From: Dacryopinax spathularia
Taxonomy: Eukaryota > Basidiomycota > Dacrymycetes > Dacrymycetales > Dacrymycetaceae
Reading direction: 5' to 3'
NCBI GenBank assembly: GCA_037974965.1
Contig: JBBPFI010000018.1
Location: forward strand, 496,001 to 560,000
DNA length: 64,000 nt
A program made the position numbers and the translations under genes. The notes under the pieces were generated by a model, which saw nothing but the letters and a program-made list of their open reading frames with translations, searched no databases and was not told the origin of the DNA. Positions 9,989 to 21,424 of this stretch are shown here, piece after piece (positions within the stretch are counted from its first letter, which is position 1; each line of letters starts with the position of its first letter).

Positions 9989-12273
9989 ATGGCTGAAACT
10001 ACGAGAGAGAAGGATACGGAAAAGTCTGGCAGCGTGGCTGTTGTCGACCATGCTCTGGTCGAACAGCAGTTCGAGCAGCCGAAAGGTCATCTGAACCGGG
10101 ACGACGCGGATGAAGCACTCAAGATTGCTGACGAGCTGGAGTACACTGATATCGCCCCGGAGGAAGAGGTCGCCTTGGTTCGCAAGATTGACTGGCATAT
10201 CCTGCCTTTGCTGTGTGTCGTCTACGGCCTTCAATATCTGGACAAGACAACGCTGTCCTACAGCTCTATCATGGGTACTAGTCGCACAGATGAGTGCCGG
10301 TCAGCTGAAGTTAACCATGCGTAGGTATACAGACGTTCGCCCACCTGCAAGGGCAGCAGTACAGCTGGCTAGGCTCGATCTTCTACTTTGGCTATCTGGT
10401 ATCTTGTCGCTACTTGCTTCCATTCAGGCTGGATGCTGATTCTCGCTCAAGTGCTGGGAATACCCGACAAACCGATTGCTGCAGCGCCTTCCCCTGGGAA
10501 AGTACACGTCCTTCAATATCATGGTCAGCATCGTCTTTCGTCTCTGGGGCTAAGGTGTTTTGTCTAACTCGCATAGGTCTGGGGAGGCATACTGGCCTGC
10601 ATGGCCGCAACGAAGGACTTTGCCGGTTTGATGGTAGTTCGGTTCTTCCTCGGCGTGTTCGAAGCCGTACGTCCCCACTCTGTCTTGTCGCGCGCATCCC
10701 TCTCACGCAGCATCAGTCTGTATCACCTGGCTTTGCCCTGCTCACGTCACAGGTGAGAATCACTCTTTTCGTTGGACAGCCTCGGTCTTGAATCGATTCG
10801 CAGTGGTACAAAGTCGGAGAACAGGGCGGCCGCACCGGCATCTGGTTCTCCTTCAACGGTTTTGCCCAGATCTTCGGCGGCCTCGTCGCATGTATGCCAT
10901 CCCACGGACTACATGACCTTCTCGCTGACCCCGATGCGCAGACGGGATCGGAAAAGCCGACGCCGCCGGCCAGCTCACGGTCGCAGGATGGAAGGTCGTC
11001 TTCCTGCTGACGGGGCTCCTGACCTTCACGCTTGGCGTCATCTGCTGGTTCTTCATGCCGGACTCGCCTGTGACGGCCTATTTCCTTACACCGCGAGAGC
11101 GGGCGATGGCGATCCATCGTATTCGGAAGAACCAGCAGGGAGTGGGCAACAAGCACTTCAAGTGGTATCAGGTAGGTTCGCACTCCAGGCGAGCCCTCAT
11201 CCAGTCGTTAACAATTTTGAACAGGTTAAGGAGGCATTGACCGACATCAGGGTCAGCATTCTCTACATCGCGCTGAAGACATGACTACTGAACATGGTCT
11301 AGACTTGGCTCTTCTTCGCCTACTCGCTCATCGCGGACATACCAAATGGAGGCATCTCGAAGTGAGTACGCCGACGCATGCCGGCAGCAACGTCCAACTA
11401 ATTCCTTTCAGCTACTTCTCCATCCTAATCGAATCTTTTGGATGTACGCGCGTTTACATTTCTATCTTATAGCGTTTCATCTGACCTTGTGATGCCTAGT
11501 CACGTCTCTCGAATCCCTTCTGTACGGTGCACCAGGTGGTGCGATCGAGGTCATCACTCTCATCGTATTCCTCTGGCTGGGAGACAAATACAAGCTACGA
11601 CTTTTTTTCGGTGCTTGTGGCGAGACAAGTAGGGAGCTCGCTTCCTGCCGCTGCCGATCACTGACAGCAAGGGTAGTATCTTTGATCGGCATGCTTTTGG
11701 TATACTGTCTGCCTGACTCTGCCCGTGTCGGCCGCCTTATCGGGTACGCTTCATATCCTCAAGCACCGCACCGTCTCTTGCTCATGCCTTCTTAAGGTAT
11801 TATCTCACCCAAGCCAGCGCAACTGGTTTCGTCGTGCTCCTTAGTCTCGTATCAAGCAACGTAGCTGGCTACACGAAGAAGACAACCGTCTCGGCGCTAT
11901 ACCTGATCGCATACTGCGTCGGCAACCTGATCGGGCCTCAGGTCTTCCAGGCTAAAGATGCGCCACGCTACACTCCTGCTTTGAGTGAGCCTTCCCGTTC
12001 TTAGTTCAGGGTTGATGGCAGAGATGCTGACGGTGAAATAGTCACGATCGTCTGCTGCTGGATCGTCTGCATCATCCTATTGTTCGTTATTTGGTTCGTC
12101 AATGTGCGCGAGAACCGTCGGAGGGATGCGTTCAGGGAGAGCCCCGACTATGTGCATGTTAAAGGTTCGGTGTTGTGCTCGGCCATCGTACGTTCGCGGC
12201 TGACCACCGGAAAGACCAGGAGTTCTTGGACTTAACCGACGGGGAGAACATGGATTTCCGATACAGGACCTGA
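9989..12273 (+). CDS. MFS permease, Dal5/allantoate (anion:cation symporter) family, copy 1
   Basis: A multi-exon transporter of about 500 residues. It starts with a soluble acidic N-terminus, then the family hallmark RKIDWHILPLL and YGLQYLDKTTLSYSS. Further landmarks are QQYSWLGSIFYFGYL, WEYPTNRLLQRLP, GVFEASVSPGFALLTSQWY and GIWFSFNGFAQIFGG, then a PDSP loop and later GYTKKTTVSALYLI and GNLIGPQVFQAKDAPRY. It ends in EFLDLTDGENMDFRYRT. These motifs identify the Dal5/Tna1 group, which imports organic anions such as allantoate, ureidosuccinate, nicotinate or small carboxylates across the plasma membrane. The substrate cannot be read from sequence. The exons join in frame at the boundaries I checked by eye, so the gene looks intact. 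It is a close paralogue of the permease at 32581-34808, sharing intron positions at several sites and the same C-terminal motif. Confidence 0.9.
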
Positions 12274-12592
12274 GAAGGAGCGCGTCTTTGCCCTGCGAGC
12301 GTTTTGAGCCTTCATGCTGTTGAGGAGAAGTGATAGACATGGATATATAGAGCCTCATTCAGCTATATAGTCATAGACAGAAAGGTTCAATTATCTAACT
12401 GAACCATTGAAAGTCCAGTGCCCCCGAAGTTCTCAACGGGAAAATCGCAAACGGCTTCGGCTCCGACGAGTGGCTGTGCCAGTTCTGGTGGCGCAGCAAT
12501 CAATCGGAAGCAGTCTTCCTCTTTCGTCGTCACTGTCCGTCTCCTCCTCCTCGACGTCCGCATACCCAACCCAATCGTCCTCGACATCCAAC
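12274..12592. other. Intergenic region between permease 1 and ATP18
   Basis: About 320 bp holding the 3' flank of the permease and the promoter and leader of the small ATP18 gene. The part from about 12500 is CT-rich (TCCTCCTCCTCG), as in other leaders of this window. No further gene is seen. Confidence 0.4.
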
Positions 12593-12888
12593 ATGCGTTT
12601 CCTCGGCATGCGTTCCTGGCCAGTACCGGTATGCTGCTCTGCATGTGCGCGAGAAGTAGGTTACTGACGGAAAACTGTAGATGCGCCAGTACTGGCCGTT
12701 CGTGGTTGCGGGCAGCGTGACGTGGTACATGTTCAGCAAGATCCAGGCTGCCGCTCTCGAAGGTGGGTCTTACCGTCTTTGCTCAAGCGTCCTAGCTCGT
12801 CCTGACACACTCTGTAGCGCCCGAGTACAAGAACTCCCCGAAGAACCCATATCTCGCACGAAACGCCGCGGCAGCGGAGCACCACTAA
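12593..12888 (+). CDS. ATP18: ATP synthase subunit J (Atp18)
   Basis: A tiny three-exon gene: 12593-12628, 12681-12762 and 12818-12888. Both introns have GT..AG ends and the joined frame is exactly 63 codons, giving 62 residues. The protein opens MRFLGMRSWPVP. It then has one membrane segment (WPFVVAGSVTWYMFSKIQ) and the hallmark APEYKNSPKNPY near the end, which matches the conserved EYKNDPRNP-type motif of fungal F1Fo subunit j. It is a small single-span inner-membrane subunit of the mitochondrial ATP synthase Fo sector, about the usual 55-65 residues. No single open frame covers it, so it is easily missed by ORF calling. It sits just downstream of the permease and next to the decayed SNF2 relic, but itself shows no damage. 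Confidence 0.88.
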
Positions 12889-13017
12889 TTCGGGCTTTGG
12901 TGTTCGTCAGTGGGAGTGAGGGGATGTGGGAGAGATCCAAAATGTATGAGCGGAGGCTGCTAGAAGCGGAGAAATGACATGAGTCTGGAATCACTAATCC
13001 ATTCCCACCTGAATCTT

Positions 13018-13510
13018 CCTTGATCGCGCTAATGATCTTGTCCTCCATGTTCTCTAATCAGTGCTCCCTCTCGCGAACGGCTTTCTTTCGGCTCAACCGA
13101 CTGAGCAACGCTTTGCCCCGGATGCACATCTCGTATGTGCATAGTGCCTATGAGAAACGAGTCTCCGAGATAGTGGCCGCATGCCTGTTCGGAATCAGGC
13201 AACGACTTCGGCTGGTGGGGCTTGATGAGCGGTCATTTTGGGACCGGTTCGCGCTCCGTTGGGGAACGAGAGCCAACCACTGTCGCTTGCGGGACTCATC
13301 TGGAGTATCGTGGTACATGTCTACGAGCATCCATTGCATACATCATCCGACGGGCCCGAATGGGGGCCAGCGTCCTGAAGGAGCAGAAATGGTCGAATTT
13401 GGGGACCTAATCGTGCATCACCTCATTCAGTGCCAGACGATGAGGAACGAGCCCCAGACGCCGTGCTTCCTAAGAAGAGCGAGCAGGCCAATCACCTCAA
13501 CGCTATTTTG
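13018..13510 (-). pseudogene. Decayed fragment of the SNF2/LSH-type helicase gene
   Basis: The minus strand is clearly similar to part of the intact SNF2 gene of this window: 13018-13510 aligns by eye along its whole length with 28491-28999. Landmarks are NMEDKIISAIKE versus [12 protein letters not shown], a shared GGGCTTGATGAG block at 13221 and 28687, and a shared block around TTGTGCATCAC at 13410 and 28895. The fragment corresponds to the DNA-translocase region around the DEGH box. The frame is interrupted repeatedly and no flanking helicase exons are found nearby, so it cannot encode a working enzyme. It most likely arose by segmental duplication from the gene at 26.7-29.7 kb and then drifted. 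Confidence 0.8.
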
Positions 13511-14024
13511 CAAACCATACGAGTCTAGCATCAATGGTCTTCTGGTTCCACACGGCACTGAGCCTCGCAGACAAGAACACTGAGACCGTTCCTCATTCGA
13601 CCGGATTCTTCAGCACCGACTCGAGCAGCACTGGTTTCTGTCTTCCCTGTGCCGGGCCCCGAGAATACCGATGAGCCGGTGTCGGTTCTCCTCACGCACC
13701 GTGCAGCGCCCTGTGGAAGCCGGCTCCTGCATGCACAGGAACAAGCCCGAAATCGTTCATGCTTCTTCTTGGACACGCGATCAACAATCTGTCTCTTACT
13801 GGTACTTCCACTTCTGCCTTCTGAAATTCACTGCATGGTGCCTTCTCCCTGCTATCTGGTTAGCACGCGTGATGGGAGAACCAGCACGCCGATATGCTGC
13901 TCTGCTATTTTGGGACAAGGCCCGCTCGCGTCCCGACAAGCCTATCAATGTCGACCGCTTCTGCTTCTTTCTGGCCCTTTGTTATTCCTATCTTCGAGCG
14001 ACTCGGAGTGCTTCGCACCCCGAG
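13511..14024. other. Stretch between the two pseudogene relics
   Basis: No intact gene is seen. The part from about 13650 may be a further eroded extension of the TmpA-like relic, because it is followed without a break by recognisable TmpA-like sequence. The match is too weak to claim. Confidence 0.3.
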
Positions 14025-14185
14025 ATCCGCGAGGCTCGCTCTAACGTCGTCCAGCTCATCAAGGAAGCATACGACTCCTGGGGTGCCGAAGTTGTGTTCA
14101 TTACGCCCCACTACCAGGCACATGGAGATTCGCGAGCCAAACCTACAGGTGCTCGCTACCCCATAGAGGACGCACCTCTGGAAAG
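14025..14185 (+). pseudogene. Decayed 3' fragment of a TmpA-like gene, inverted relative to the intact copy
   Basis: The plus strand encodes VVQLIKEAYDSWGAEVVFIT at about 14050-14108. This is nearly identical in DNA and protein to the last exon of the intact minus-strand TmpA-like gene (14557-14769). Similarity fades after 14110 (CACTACCAGG versus AACTACCAGG, then drift) and the conserved C-terminus ending in LWDF is lost. No upstream exons are recognisable with confidence. The two copies form an imperfect inverted repeat about 500 bp apart. I read this as a broken local duplicate. Confidence 0.75.
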
Positions 14186-14556
14186 CCGAGCAAGTAGGTC
14201 AACTCCTTATCTGTTGCTTGTGAGCGAATTGTGGACTGATTTGTAGCTGAATTGACCAAATTGTACCGGGTCTGTAAAATGGCAGTAAGGTGTTAGGCAC
14301 ATTTTCAACTGATTGTCTACGAACCAGGTCTGGATTATCGATAACACGTCCCAAAGGAAGGTCCAGAGATCCTCCGTGCAATGATAGGCAAAACAAGTCT
14401 ATTTTTGCAAGGTATTACATTACAAGCTTTCGTGCTTTGATAAAGACCGTGATTTATCCCGACACATGTGCGACCCAGGAGGAAGGCAAGCAGCGTGTGC
14501 CGCATACTCTATGCTAAGATGCGAGCATGCGACCGTCTATGGAGAAGTGTGCACCT
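14186..14556. other. Spacer between the TmpA relic and the intact TmpA-like gene
   Basis: No gene is recognised. The stretch probably includes the 3' UTR of the minus-strand TmpA-like gene. Confidence 0.35.
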
Positions 14557-16656
14557 CTAGAAGTCCCAGAGGGTACCGTAGCAGGGGATTCCGAGGCGCT
14601 TGCAGCCCTCCATCATCTCCATGTTGCCCTGGTAGTTGGACGTGATGAAGACGACTTCGGCGCCCCAGGAGTCGTATGCTTCCTTGATGAGCTGGACGAC
14701 GTTAGGGCGAGCCTTGCGGGCCTTGGAGTCCCAGATAATGCGGCGCTCCTCGCCAACATTCTGCTCCATAAGGTCGACAATGGTATCGCCAAAAGTAGCC
14801 CGGAAGTCGCTGCCGATCCAGATCCTATGGTTCCTCAGTCAGCTTATCTGGTGCGATGCGCTGAATTCTAGACCGGCTCACAGGAACCAATTTGGGCTCT
14901 GCATGCAGGTGGAAAGACCGGATCCGATACCAGTACCCGTGCAGACTCGCAGGCCCTTGTGGTAAAGCGCAGAGGTATTGGAAACATGCGGGATCTTGAG
15001 TTCGCGGGTCCAGATATGGGTGGGACGGCGTTCAACCAAGCTGCGGGTGAAGTCTCCTTGTACCTGATTTTCCTATGAGCACACGACGTGAATAATACCG
15101 AATTCTGAAACTTACACCGCAAATCATGTAGTGACAGTCTGCCTTTGGAGATACAGACTGGGGAATGGATGAGCATTGGAACAATAAAGGCTTCATTTGA
15201 CTCACGATAAGACCGAAAAGGTGGTATTCCCAGACGGCGGAATGACTGATACGCCCAAGCAGACCTTGCTGCATGCCGCGCCTGAACTTGAGGACTGCGG
15301 TCGTCTTCTTCTTGGGCTGCGCAATTTGTCAGTTGTGTGTTCGTAAGGAGGAGGAATGTCACCGTACAATCTCGACCTCGATAGGTACACGCCTCGTCAT
15401 GGTCCAGGGTAGCACGATCCTGCTCATGTGAGCCACATCCTCTCACTGGCGAAAGCCGACTTACCAGACGGTCATTCCGATAACGAACCAGAATTCTTGA
15501 GCCTCTGGCACTGCGATTGGGTTGAATTCCCATTTCTCGGTGACGGTGTTGAACTGCGTGGCGATGATGCAGAAGACCCAGGTCATCACCAGGCTTGTCC
15601 AGCCCAAGAATCGATGCCAGCGCTCAAAGACACTGATTCTGATCAGTCCACATACTTCGAACGGATCGAAGGTCTTACTTATGGGCGCGGTTCCGGACTA
15701 CTGGCCAGCCCGCGAAGAAGGTAATGCCGAGAGCTACACAAGTGATGATACCCTTGTTGTATCTCAGTATCCTGTTCTACAAGAAGTGGGCGTGAACTTA
15801 CGAAGGCGTTCACTGCAGGTCCAGACCATCCTGCAATGCGAACGAACTGTACCGTCCTCCAAATCATCCAAGCCAGACCGGAAGTAGCGCAGCCTGAGTG
15901 AATGCCGCCTAGATGTTGCAGCATGGACGAAATGCTCAACCTCCACCAGAGGGGTGACCACTGCTCGAGTGTTAGCTATTGGATCTCAACATATAGCCTG
16001 GACTCGTACCTTGGCAAATGTGTGGTTCAGTATCCAATAGAGAGACCGGAGAAAGCATTCGTTTCGGACCAGCACAGCGACGCAAAGATTGCCGACGATG
16101 AAAGCACCGGGATGAGTGTATGCGTAGCCGAATTTTCCGATGGAGACGAAGTAGATGGACAATGCATTGAAGATAGCGACTATTGTGCACAGCTTCCTGT
16201 ATGCCGATCAGTCCGCAGCGGGACCCTATACATTCGGGAGACTTACCTGTAAGTGTTGAAAATGAGGCGGAACTTCACCCACCAAGGGGCGGTGTGAAGC
16301 TCCTTCCACATGCGCTGGAAGTAGTTCTGCTTCGGGGGAGGTGGGCGCTTGGGCCTTTCTTCCTTCTTTTCCTCTTGTTTCTCCTGCGGCGCAGCTGCCG
16401 GCTGTGCCGAGGCTACTGCAACAGCTTTCTCATCGATGGGGCTTGCCAAGGGGCTCTTGGAGATATCCGGCGTAGCCGGGTAGGGCGTGGCCTCGGAAGG
16501 TACTGGTTTCGCATCATACGTGAGAACGGCGAGTCCAGCCTCAAGAGGATTAGGCTTGGTGTCGTCTGCCATAGGGGTCTGTACGCCAGAGGCGATCTTG
16601 GTCTCCTCGCTCATGGAGGACTTGGCGGACAGAGTCTTGTTAGCGTCGGTAGACAT
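14557..16656 (-). CDS. TmpA-like multi-span membrane protein
   Basis: A minus-strand gene of about eight exons, with its ATG at 16654-16656 and its stop at 14557-14559. The N-terminus is soluble and rich in Pro, Ala and Lys up to the first intron near 16255. Several membrane segments follow (for example KLCTIVAIFNALSIYFVSI and SGLAWMIWRTVQFVRI). The C-terminal soluble part carries GLRVCTGTGIGSGLSTCMQ, SPNWFLIWIGSDFRATFGDTI, VVQLIKEAYDSWGAEVVFIT and the terminal GIPCYGTLWDF. This layout is that of Aspergillus TmpA and its relatives, putative membrane flavoproteins with a ferredoxin-reductase-like C-terminus. In A. nidulans TmpA influences conidiation signalling. The role here, including any electron-transfer activity, is inference. 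Introns are short and the reading frame is continuous across the joins I checked. A broken copy of its last exon lies at 14025-14185. Confidence 0.8.
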
Positions 16657-19600
16657 AGTGGGCGAAGTCAGTGCTGGGAGGGAGAAGAGGCCTTCCAGAG
16701 CACGGGGCAGATGGCGAGGTGGTGGTGGGTCTGCTGTGCTGCTGAGGTACCGCTCGGTGGTCCTTAAGTACCGTGGAGGGCTACGGAAAGAAGCACTGCG
16801 CAAGAACTTCCTTCCTCAAGAGAAGGACAGGCAAGGAAGCAAGAAGCAAGGGATAATCCACCGCATGGCCGAGATTGCACCGGACTCGCTCCATCAACAA
16901 CGCTGAGTGTGATTGCAACCAGAGGCTTGGGGAGTTTGGTGGAGCCGGGAAGCCTAGAGCATGCAAACGGCTATACCTCGCCAGTTGACGTACGCCAGGC
17001 ACCTTGTTCACCCTGCATTTGGCAACCTCGCCGCACAGGTACGAGGATGCCTCGCAGCGATATCGTGGCCGGTCTGACAACATCAGCCATACGCTCTTCG
17101 TTTCGTATGCGGATGTGAAATGGCATGCTCACCTCGGGGCAGCGGACTACTGTCGACAGACATCAGAGTCGATATCGCCACAAGGTTCGCAAGGTCTACA
17201 GAGCACATGGTAGAACTTGCAAGAAATCCCTTCGCTTAAGACGTGTCAGGACTCAAGGCCCAAACGCACAGTCACCGCATGAACGTGTAAACGACACCGA
17301 GGTAGCAAAGGTTGATACGAGGCAAAGACGGCGTTGGAACTCCGCTGGCACACCGAGACGGATAATTGTCGAATATCCATGTCCTTCTCACGAAGACAGC
17401 GGAACCGTAGTCGATTACGCACATCTGCAAGACTGCAGACGAGCCCGCAGGTTGGCGCCGCTGCAGGAGGAACACGCCTGCCCATCGACACAGAGGATCG
17501 GAAGAATCTCTGCGCCTTCGCCAGCTTTCATCATGCAGTATCTTCCTGGGAGGGTGATCAAGCTTGTTCGTGCCACGCTTGCCTCCCCGTCATGCTCGGT
17601 GGAGCGACATAGTAAGGCGTGTGTGAGGATAAGGATATTGCTGCACACTTGCATGGAGTAAGCAAGAAGCCGTCCGCATGACTCCGTGTCGAGTCCGGCC
17701 ACTTCGCATGCTGTGAACAGCGTTCCATACGAGGCCCCAAGAAATCCAAATGCGAGGTCCAAAATGAGGGGACCGACAATTCACAGCACTTGCTGTACAA
17801 CGTATGGTACCACCAGTCGGGTTGCTCTCGACGAATATCACCGCCGAGCCGGCCAAAGCAGCATCCGGAGGAAAGCGTTGACAACCATGTCTGCCGATTG
17901 ATTCCAGCCGCGGTCTAGCCTTGGGTGGTATGAGAGGCCTCCTAGTAGATCTAGCAGAAATCAAGGAACGAAAGGGCAGTGTACAGAGCCAATCAACGCG
18001 TCATCTCGCCAGCGCATGTTCCCGGATGAATTTTGCATTGTAAACAAAGCATCCGCGCGACGCCTTCCCTAGGGATGAAGACCTAGCTGCTTCTTCCTTC
18101 CTTCTTGCTCCGCCTCCTCTGCGTTCTTTTCGCCAGCCAATGAACAAATCAAGGTTGCATCTCGCAGAGTCTTCCTATCCTCCGCTTCCACCCGATGTCA
18201 GGGCCTTGCTGTGGTGAGGGTTTCCTCTAGTCGGGATGTGCTATCGCGATCTTGGAGAGAATGCTGGCACATTCCCAGGCTTCTTTCGCGCCTTCCTGGG
18301 CAGAAGCGTCCTTCGAACTGTGAATTTACTCCCTATGCCAGGTGGACGCCAGAATCATAGACTGTCCACTGGGAAAAAAGGTTCTCTATAGCTGTGGGGA
18401 ATTGCAAGGCTATCGAAGTATGTCAAGCCGCAGCTAAATCCCCTTTGCTATCCAATGCATGGTCGCCGTGATTTCCCGTTTAGGAATATGCTATCTTTCG
18501 GAAGCCCGAGTGCATCATAGCAGCTTGCCTCATGTACGTGGCGACCGCCCTGTTTCTGGAGTATACTAAGAGATCCAATATCTTGCGGATAGCGCGCGCA
18601 AGGAAGGCACGGAGGTCCGAGGGTACAACTAAACTCCGGGCGAGTTCCCGTAACGAACGGGTTCTGATCATTCATGTTGGATGGGAGAATATGCCGCGTG
18701 GACATCTTCAGCTCACTTTAACTTCCCCGACTCGACGACATGATCCTCGCACAAAGCTCGGACCTGCTGGAACACTGAAGGCTACGCGCCGCGACGACGG
18801 CCGTGCCAGCGAGATACAGAAACCCAGACAGTGGAAATGTAGTGCACTTCCCGGTTCGTCCGTAGCAACAGTCGCCTTAGATAGTATAACTGGCCTTTGA
18901 GCTTCGTTTTCCGCCGATCGTGTCAGCATGACCGAGCGTGGCGTCGGCTATAGTTGATCCGCGGCTAAAAGCTTGCACGCATCTAGACGAGCTTCGGGAG
19001 TTCATTATCATTGCAAATTGCGAATACCTTACAAGGTGCGAGAGCTTTCTTTCGCGGCAATGTATTGTACAGAGGGTGGCGATACGGGAGGTGTGAACTT
19101 TTGAATAACTACCCCTGATCGACTTCGTCCTGCTTCGCGGATGACAACGGCCCACCTCTGGTTCAACGTCTGTAGCTGGTTTAGGGGCCGATTGGCGGAT
19201 AGATCAGCGAATACGTGGGATAAGTGACGTCAAAGTCGGTGCCGCCCTGCAGCAATAGCTGTAGCGCTCTCATTACCTTGCGACTGAGGATTCTGACAGC
19301 AAGTTCGACAGCTGGCAACCCAACTGAATCACCAGGAAGTTCGGGAGCTTTTAGCCTTTTAGACTCTACTGTACAGCGAGGTGGCCGAATGTGTGTGCTG
19401 TCGCATGTCTTTCATATTTCATCGCCCTTCCGCATTGGTTTCTATGCCTGCCATCAAGACAATCAGTGGTACCTGTATGTGGGTTCCTTGCGCGCGGTAG
19501 GGTCACGGGAGAACCAGGCAGCGAGCTTTCGGAGCTTCCAGGAAGACCCCTCCTGGGCGTTAGCAGCGAAAGAAGGGCAGCCTCCAGTAGGTCTCGGTTC

Positions 19601-21424
19601 AGAGGATTTCCCGACAGACCCTGAATGGCGCGTGTAGAATGCTGGCGAGGGAGGCCTTATCATAATATCGGGCGAGGAAGCTGCAAGCCCTGAGATTTTG
19701 GGCAGCCTTGCAAAATCGAAGCTGGGTATACCAAATGGAGGTGTTGCCGCCTCCTTCTGGGGTTCTTGTCGAAGGATCATCCAGAGAAGCGACTCCGTCC
19801 AAGCAGTCGATAGACGTTAAGGAACCGTTCATCAGCGTCAGTGCTAAATCCTGCTGGAAGAAATGTCAAATCTCTGGCCGTGTTTTAGCCGACATCACGG
19901 CGTACAGAAGTTTCTAGCACCACTTCCCACAACCTGAAATCTTGAAAACTTGCCGATGACATTAGCTGTTTCCTAAACTGCCCGACCGACAGAAAAGGAA
20001 GGAGAGCCTATTGGTTGATCGTCCTGGTCATGCATATCCGGCACAAGGAGGATGTGGGGAGATGTGGGGCGGCAGACTCCATAGTTCAAATGTCGGGTAT
20101 TCTCGTAGACAGGCCCCAATCCGGCGAGAGAAAGATACTCAGACAGACTTGTCGCAAAGCTTCGGCAAGCATGAATGGCGCTCGTACGATGGCGAAGGGT
20201 CGAAATAACGCGTCTCGATTCAGCAAGGATGATCCATTCCATGAAAGAGGGCACTGTTGTAGTGCTCCGGCAGTCGGCAGTGACCAAATGGGTCCGGACT
20301 CTTGTCAGGCTGATTGAACAACGGGAGGCCAGGTCCGCGCAGCAGTCTTCTGTAGAAGAAGTCAGGATCGAGAAGGCGGCTGGTTAAGGTTGAAAACCCT
20401 GACCGCGTATAACTTCTGCATGCTTGAGCTTGCTGGTCGCGATATACGACAGGGCTCCAAAGGTCCACTCCGTTCGCCCCACATTGGTGTCGGAGGGAAT
20501 TGATCATGTGATCCACGTTTCGCGGACTTCATGGTTTCGTACACCCAACGTAACCTGCGTTCTCGAGGCAGACCTCAGGCAGGCCGTCCAAAACGTCCGT
20601 TCAGCGATGCAACACCCCCTCAACACCTCTGCTCTGCATGTCAGACCATGATGCAATTACTTGTGAGAATCACTCTCACCTGTTACAGCAGCGGCAAAAC
20701 GGCGAGTTATCGGCGACGAGAGCGGCAAAGGGGTAAGACCAGCGCCAGGGTCAAAGTAGACACAGATCTCCATCTCCATTCTCGTCAAGCAAGATGAGAT
20801 TTATAGATATTTTGACTAGCACTGTCCAGATAGGCAAGTCGTGATCCACCGGATGGAACGGAGATTGGCGAGCGTTCGGCTTCTTGCGAGAAATGCGGGG
20901 TTGTCGATGCTGGCGGGCGCATATCGGATAGAGTTCAAGACCGCCCTTCAAACGGTGAGGCGGTACTCCGGCACCATGTCGGGTAGAACAGAATGACGCC
21001 TAAAGGAATGCCGTCATCCTGTGGGCTCCTCTTGAGCGAGTGCCATCGCAGCCAGGACGAGCGCCACGCCCGGTGCAGTATTTCTGGTATGGGGTGCGGG
21101 GAAAGTCCGCTGCCGTCGTCGAACGTACAATTCTCCGAAGATACGCTGAGGATTTCTCCGTGCAGCAGCTCAGATTGGCAATATGAGGACGACGACGCTG
21201 TGTTGAGCTGCAGAAATGACAGTTGGAAAAGCAGCAAGAGTACTCTCTCTGGCATGTACAGTTCCACGTCACACCTCACAACGCCGGCCGGGACTTCTGC
21301 CGGACCAAGAGCACCGCCACTCGGTCCCTCAGCTACCCGGCTATATCCCCGCTACCCCGCATTCCGGGCACTCGTGATGTAGCGCGAGTTGAAGGCATCC
21401 TCGACCCCAGTAAACAGGCCAACA
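16657..21424. other. Gene-poor degraded region
   Basis: Nearly 4.8 kb with no recognisable intact gene. Open frames are short on both strands. One minus-strand stretch, 17415-17762, has two hydrophobic segments (IVGPLILDLAFGFLGASYG and SCGRLLAYSMQVCSNILIL) that look like a membrane-protein fragment, but there is no family match I trust and no continuation in frame. The last few hundred bases should contain the promoter of the dehydrogenase at 21425. No long tandem repeats or terminal inverted repeats were noticed. Confidence 0.4.

Noticed and set aside
14557-16656. Calling the TmpA-like gene a ferric reductase
   Set aside because: The C-terminal motifs match the TmpA group, and I do not see the heme-binding histidine pattern of ferric reductases.
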